Shown here one piece after another: positions 15,225-17,989 of a stretch of DNA of 17,989 nucleotides. The DNA is from Alphaproteobacteria bacterium (GTDB lineage: Bacteria > Pseudomonadota > Alphaproteobacteria > Micropepsales > Micropepsaceae). The DNA lies in the NCBI GenBank assembly GCA_947455695.1, contig CANGRN010000004.1:1-17989 (forward strand). The letters run 5' to 3'. Positions within the stretch are counted from its first letter, which is position 1. The number at the start of each line of letters is the position of its first letter. Both the position numbers and the translations under genes were made by a program. The notes beneath the pieces are model-generated. The model saw nothing but the letters and a program-made list of their open reading frames with translations. It was not told the origin of the DNA and searched no databases.

Positions 15225-17047
15225 TCCGCGGCTTCCCTTGATGTGAGCGACATGCGTTCGGCAATGGCGTTGATAATAAAGCGGGCGGTGATGACCTGGC
15301 CGTCATAATGCAGGATGGAAATGAAGCGCGCCGGATCGATGCCGCATTCATTGACCAGCAGGCTGCGCATCTGGGCATCGCGGTTCTGTTCCACCAGGAA
15401 GACCTGGTCATAGGCATTGATGAAGTCGCTCACCGCCTCGCTGAACGGGAAGGCACGCAGCCGCATCGTGTCCAGGTGGATGCCGTCCGCGGCCAAGGCG
15501 GCGAGGGCCTCGCGCATAGCCGGCGCGGTGGAGCCGAAATAGATCACCCCGCACTTGGCTTTCTCGCGCGCCTTCTCGATCACCGGGGCGGGCACCAGCG
15601 ATTTGGCGGTTTCGAATTTGCGCAGCAGCCGCTGCATATTGTCCTGATAGACCGCGCCTTCCTCGCTGTATTTGGCGAAGCGGTCACGGCTGGAACCGCG
15701 GGTGAAGTATGCGCCCTTGCTGGGATGGGTGCCGGGCAGGGTGCGATAGGGGATGGCATCGCCGTCCACGTCCAGGTAGCGGCCAAAGGTCTTGCCGGCT
15801 TCCAGCTCCTGCGCGGTCATCACCTTGCCGCGGTCGTAGGTGCGCTTGTCGTCCCAGGCGAAAGGCTCGCACAGCCAGTCATTCATGCCGATGTCCAGGT
15901 CTTCCAGCACGAAGATCGGGGTCTGAAGCCGCTCGGCCAGATCGAAGGACTTGGCGCAGAACTCAAACAGCTCGCGCGGGTCTTCGGGGATCAGCAGCAC
16001 ATGCTTGGTATCGCCATGGCTGGCATAGGCGCAGACCAGAAGATCGGACTGCTGGGTGCGCGTGGGCATGCCGGTCGACGGTCCGCCGCGCTGCACATCG
16101 ATGATCACGGCGGGAATTTCGGCGAAATAGGCCAACCCCAGGAATTCCTGCATCAGGGAGATGCCGGGGCCTGATGTCGCGGTAAAGGCGCGGGCGCCGT
16201 TCCAGCTGGCCCCGATCACCGTGCCGATGGCGGAGATCTCGTCTTCCGACTGCACGATGGCGAACTTGTTCTTGCCCGTTTCCTTGTCCACCCGGTACTT
16301 GCGGCAATGTTTGGCGAAGGCTTCGGCGACGGAGGTGGACGGGGTGATGGGATACCAGGCGGCCACCGTGGCGCCGCCATAGACGCAGCCCAGGCCTGCT
16401 GCGTCATTGCCGGTGACGAAGATGCGCTTGCCGACCTCGTTGGCACGCTCGACCTTCAGATTGCAGGCTTCCGACAGGTGGTCGCGGGCATAGTCATGGC
16501 CCATGCGCAGCGCCTGGTGATTGGGCGCGATCAAGGCTTCCTTGGACTTGTACTGTTCGCCGATCAGCTTCTCCAGCACCTCGATCTCGATCCCCAGCAG
16601 CTGGCTGAGGGCGCCGATATAGATGATGTTCTTGAACAGCTGGCGCTGGCGCGGATCCTTGTACGCCGCATTGCTGATTTCGGTCAGCGGCATGCGGATG
16701 ATGTTGATGTCATCGCGGAATTTCGATGCCGGGATCGGCCGCGAGGAATCGTAGAACAGATAGCCGCCCGGATCGATGGAGGCGACATCCTTGTCCCAGG
16801 TCTGAGGGTTCATCGCCACCATCAGATCGACGCCGCCGCGCCGGCCCAGCCATCCCTTGCCGGAGACGCGTACCTCGTACCAGGTGGGCAGGCCCTGGAT
16901 GTTGGACGGGAAGATGTTGCGCGAGGTTACCGGCACACCCATGCGCAGGATGGAGCGGGCGAACATCTCGTTGGCGGAGGCCGATCCCGAGCCGTTGACG
17001 TTGGCGAACTTCACCACGAAATCGTTGACGGATTTTATTTGTGACAT
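15221..17047 (-). CDS. korA: 2-oxoacid:ferredoxin oxidoreductase, fused gamma/alpha subunit
   Basis: A 608-residue partner of KorB. The N-terminal part (about 10-200) is the gamma domain, beginning FANVNGSGSASANEMFARSI with GWLGRRGGVDLMVAMNP and DPGGYLFYDSS. The C-terminal part (from about 208) is the alpha domain, with GNDAAGLG, YPITPSTSVAEA at 232-243, SEDEISAIGTVIGASWNGA, TSGPGISLM and GGPSTGMPTRTQQSDL, the classical pyrimidine/CoA-binding signature. Fused gamma-alpha chains of about 600 residues are the rule for 2-oxoglutarate-type enzymes. ATG 17047 is chosen because it starts directly at the gamma domain and overlaps the upstream gene's stop by 13 bases; a codon at 17140 would add 31 residues of noncoding appearance that overlap the upstream gene. 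The complex would link a 2-oxoacid to low-potential electron carriers in the cytoplasm. Confidence 0.9.
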   Translation of the reverse strand: MSQIKSVNDFVVKFANVNGSGSASANEMFARSILRMGVPVTSRNIFPSNIQGLPTWYEVRVSGKGWLGRRGGVDLMVAMNPQTWDKDVASIDPGGYLFYDSSRPIPASKFRDDINIIRMPLTEISNAAYKDPRQRQLFKNIIYIGALSQLLGIEIEVLEKLIGEQYKSKEALIAPNHQALRMGHDYARDHLSEACNLKVERANEVGKRIFVTGNDAAGLGCVYGGATVAAWYPITPSTSVAEAFAKHCRKYRVDKETGKNKFAIVQSEDEISAIGTVIGASWNGARAFTATSGPGISLMQEFLGLAYFAEIPAVIIDVQRGGPSTGMPTRTQQSDLLVCAYASHGDTKHVLLIPEDPRELFEFCAKSFDLAERLQTPIFVLEDLDIGMNDWLCEPFAWDDKRTYDRGKVMTAQELEAGKTFGRYLDVDGDAIPYRTLPGTHPSKGAYFTRGSSRDRFAKYSEEGAVYQDNMQRLLRKFETAKSLVPAPVIEKAREKAKCGVIYFGSTAPAMREALAALAADGIHLDTMRLRAFPFSEAVSDFINAYDQVFLVEQNRDAQMRSLLVNECGIDPARFISILHYDGQVITARFIINAIAERMSLTSREAAE

Positions 17048-17989
17048 GCGTACCCCGTCTTGGGCGCGTTCAGCAGGAACTTCTGCATGTCCCAGGCGCC
17101 GGTGGGGCAGCGTTCGGCGCACAGCCCGCAATGCAGGCACAGGTCCTCGTCCTTGGCCATCACGCGGCCGGTCTTGAGCGCCGCGGAGACATACAGGTCC
17201 TGGTCAGGATGCAGCGCCGGCGCGGTCAGCCGCTGGCGCAGGTCTTCTTCCACGCCATTGGCGGTGAAGGTGATGCAGTCCATCGGGCAGATATCGACGC
17301 AGGCATCGCATTCAATGCATTTGGGCGTGTCGAATACGGTCTGGACGTCGCAGTTCAGGCAGCGCTCGGCTTCCGCGAAGGCCTGCTGGATGTCGAAGCC
17401 CAGCTCCACTTCCAGCTTCACATCTTTCAGGGTTTTCTCGATGGGCGCGTGAGGCACCTTGAAGCGGTGATCGTTGGAGATGTCGTTGTCATAGCTCCAT
17501 TCATGGATGCCCATCTTCTGGCTGGACAGGTTGACCATCGGCGGCGGGCGCTGGCCCACATCCTTGCCCTGGCACAGAAGATCGATGGAAATGGCGGCGT
17601 CATGGCCATGCGCCACCGCCCAGATGATATTCTTGGGGCCGAACGCGGCGTCGCCGCCGAAGAACACCTTGGGGTTGGTGGACTGGAAGGTGACGGGGCT
17701 GACTTTGGGCATGTCCCATTTGTCGAACTCCAGCCCAATGTCGCGCTCGATCCATGGAAAGGCATTTTCCTGGCCCACCGCCACAAGCACGTCGTCGCAT
17801 TCCATCACCACATCCGGCTCGCCGGATGGCACCAGGTTGCGGCGGCCCTTGGCATCCGTCTCAGCCTTGACCTTCTGGAAGCGCACGCCGGTCAGCTTGC
17901 CGTTTGTGTGCAGGAATTCCGCCGGCACCAGGAAATTGTGGATCGGGATGCCTTCATGCATCGCATCCTCTTTTTCCCAGGGGCTGGCC
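17035..17989 (-). CDS. GltD-like FAD/NADP oxidoreductase with two [4Fe-4S] motifs (KorC-like, partial)
   Basis: The 5' end lies beyond the window; the frame is open to the edge at codon ASPWEKEDAMHEG, so about 317 residues are visible. The first part is the second half of a glutamate-synthase small-chain type flavoprotein: DVLVAVGQ and FFGGDAAFGPKNIIWAVAHG are the NAD(P)/FAD-domain signatures. The C-terminal part has a CLNC pair and two ferredoxin-type cluster motifs, CIECDACVDICPMDC and CLHCGLCAERCPTG. Such a protein would pass electrons between NADP(H) and the kor complex. Its stop overlaps the korA start (ATG 17047) by 13 bases, so it is the first gene of one operon. A three-subunit 2-oxoglutarate:NADP oxidoreductase of this composition is known from Azoarcus evansii, as I recall it, where the extra subunit carries FAD, NADP and Fe-S sites. 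The N-terminal half, with its own cluster Cys, is not visible. Confidence 0.85.
   Translation of the reverse strand, partial: ASPWEKEDAMHEGIPIHNFLVPAEFLHTNGKLTGVRFQKVKAETDAKGRRNLVPSGEPDVVMECDDVLVAVGQENAFPWIERDIGLEFDKWDMPKVSPVTFQSTNPKVFFGGDAAFGPKNIIWAVAHGHDAAISIDLLCQGKDVGQRPPPMVNLSSQKMGIHEWSYDNDISNDHRFKVPHAPIEKTLKDVKLEVELGFDIQQAFAEAERCLNCDVQTVFDTPKCIECDACVDICPMDCITFTANGVEEDLRQRLTAPALHPDQDLYVSAALKTGRVMAKDEDLCLHCGLCAERCPTGAWDMQKFLLNAPKTGYACHK

Overview
This 18-kb window is GC-rich, densely packed and entirely chromosomal in character. Its gene content (MadLM malonate transporter, MatB, PQQ dehydrogenases, and a 2-oxoacid oxidoreductase with a GltD-like subunit) and codon use point to an aerobic or facultative, free-living proteobacterium, most likely an alphaproteobacterium. 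The genus cannot be fixed from sequence reading alone. I see no tRNA, rRNA, CRISPR array, insertion sequence or prophage gene, and no stretch longer than about 240 bases lacks a gene.

Layout. (1) Positions 1-3696 are a polysaccharide/glycoside block: the 3' end of a penicillin-acylase-family gene, a secreted GH78-like alpha-L-rhamnosidase translationally coupled to it, and a convergent secreted aldose 1-epimerase. The last two genes share the bases of their stop codons. (2) 3792-5159 is a secreted metal-dependent amidohydrolase with a complete binuclear metal site. (3) 5129-8624 is a malonate module: madM and madL (malonate:Na+ symporter) on the minus strand, and divergent from them matB (malonyl-CoA synthetase) coupled to an MhpD-type FAH-fold hydratase. 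No malonyl-CoA decarboxylase or malonate decarboxylase is present. (4) 8625-9422 is an IclR-type regulator that ends exactly where the hydratase ends. (5) 9659-13421 holds two tandem, full-length paralogous periplasmic PQQ-dependent dehydrogenases, closed by a strong hairpin terminator that can serve both strands. (6) 13501-17989, minus strand, is a kor-type cluster: a GltD-like flavoprotein with two ferredoxin-type [4Fe-4S] motifs (5' end outside the window), the fused gamma/alpha subunit, the beta subunit, and then a DUF4142 secreted protein.

How they may work together. The left third suggests cleavage of external acylated or rhamnose-containing material. The mutarotase would interconvert the sugar anomers released. 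The middle takes up malonate with Na+ and activates it to malonyl-CoA. The PQQ pair would oxidise a sugar, alcohol or similar substrate in the periplasm and pass electrons to the respiratory chain. The kor cluster would oxidise a 2-oxoacid, probably 2-oxoglutarate, with ferredoxin and/or NADP(H) as electron partner. The links between blocks are inference. The tight gene overlaps (ATGA or TGATG junctions at four places) are visible directly.

The most interesting points are the malonate module that carries a hydratase-family enzyme in place of a decarboxylase, the apparent NADP-linked kor complex, the tandem PQQ pair, and the inverted-repeat-rich 236-bp region between the IclR gene and the PQQ genes. 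I do not see a clear-cut new defence or mobile system.
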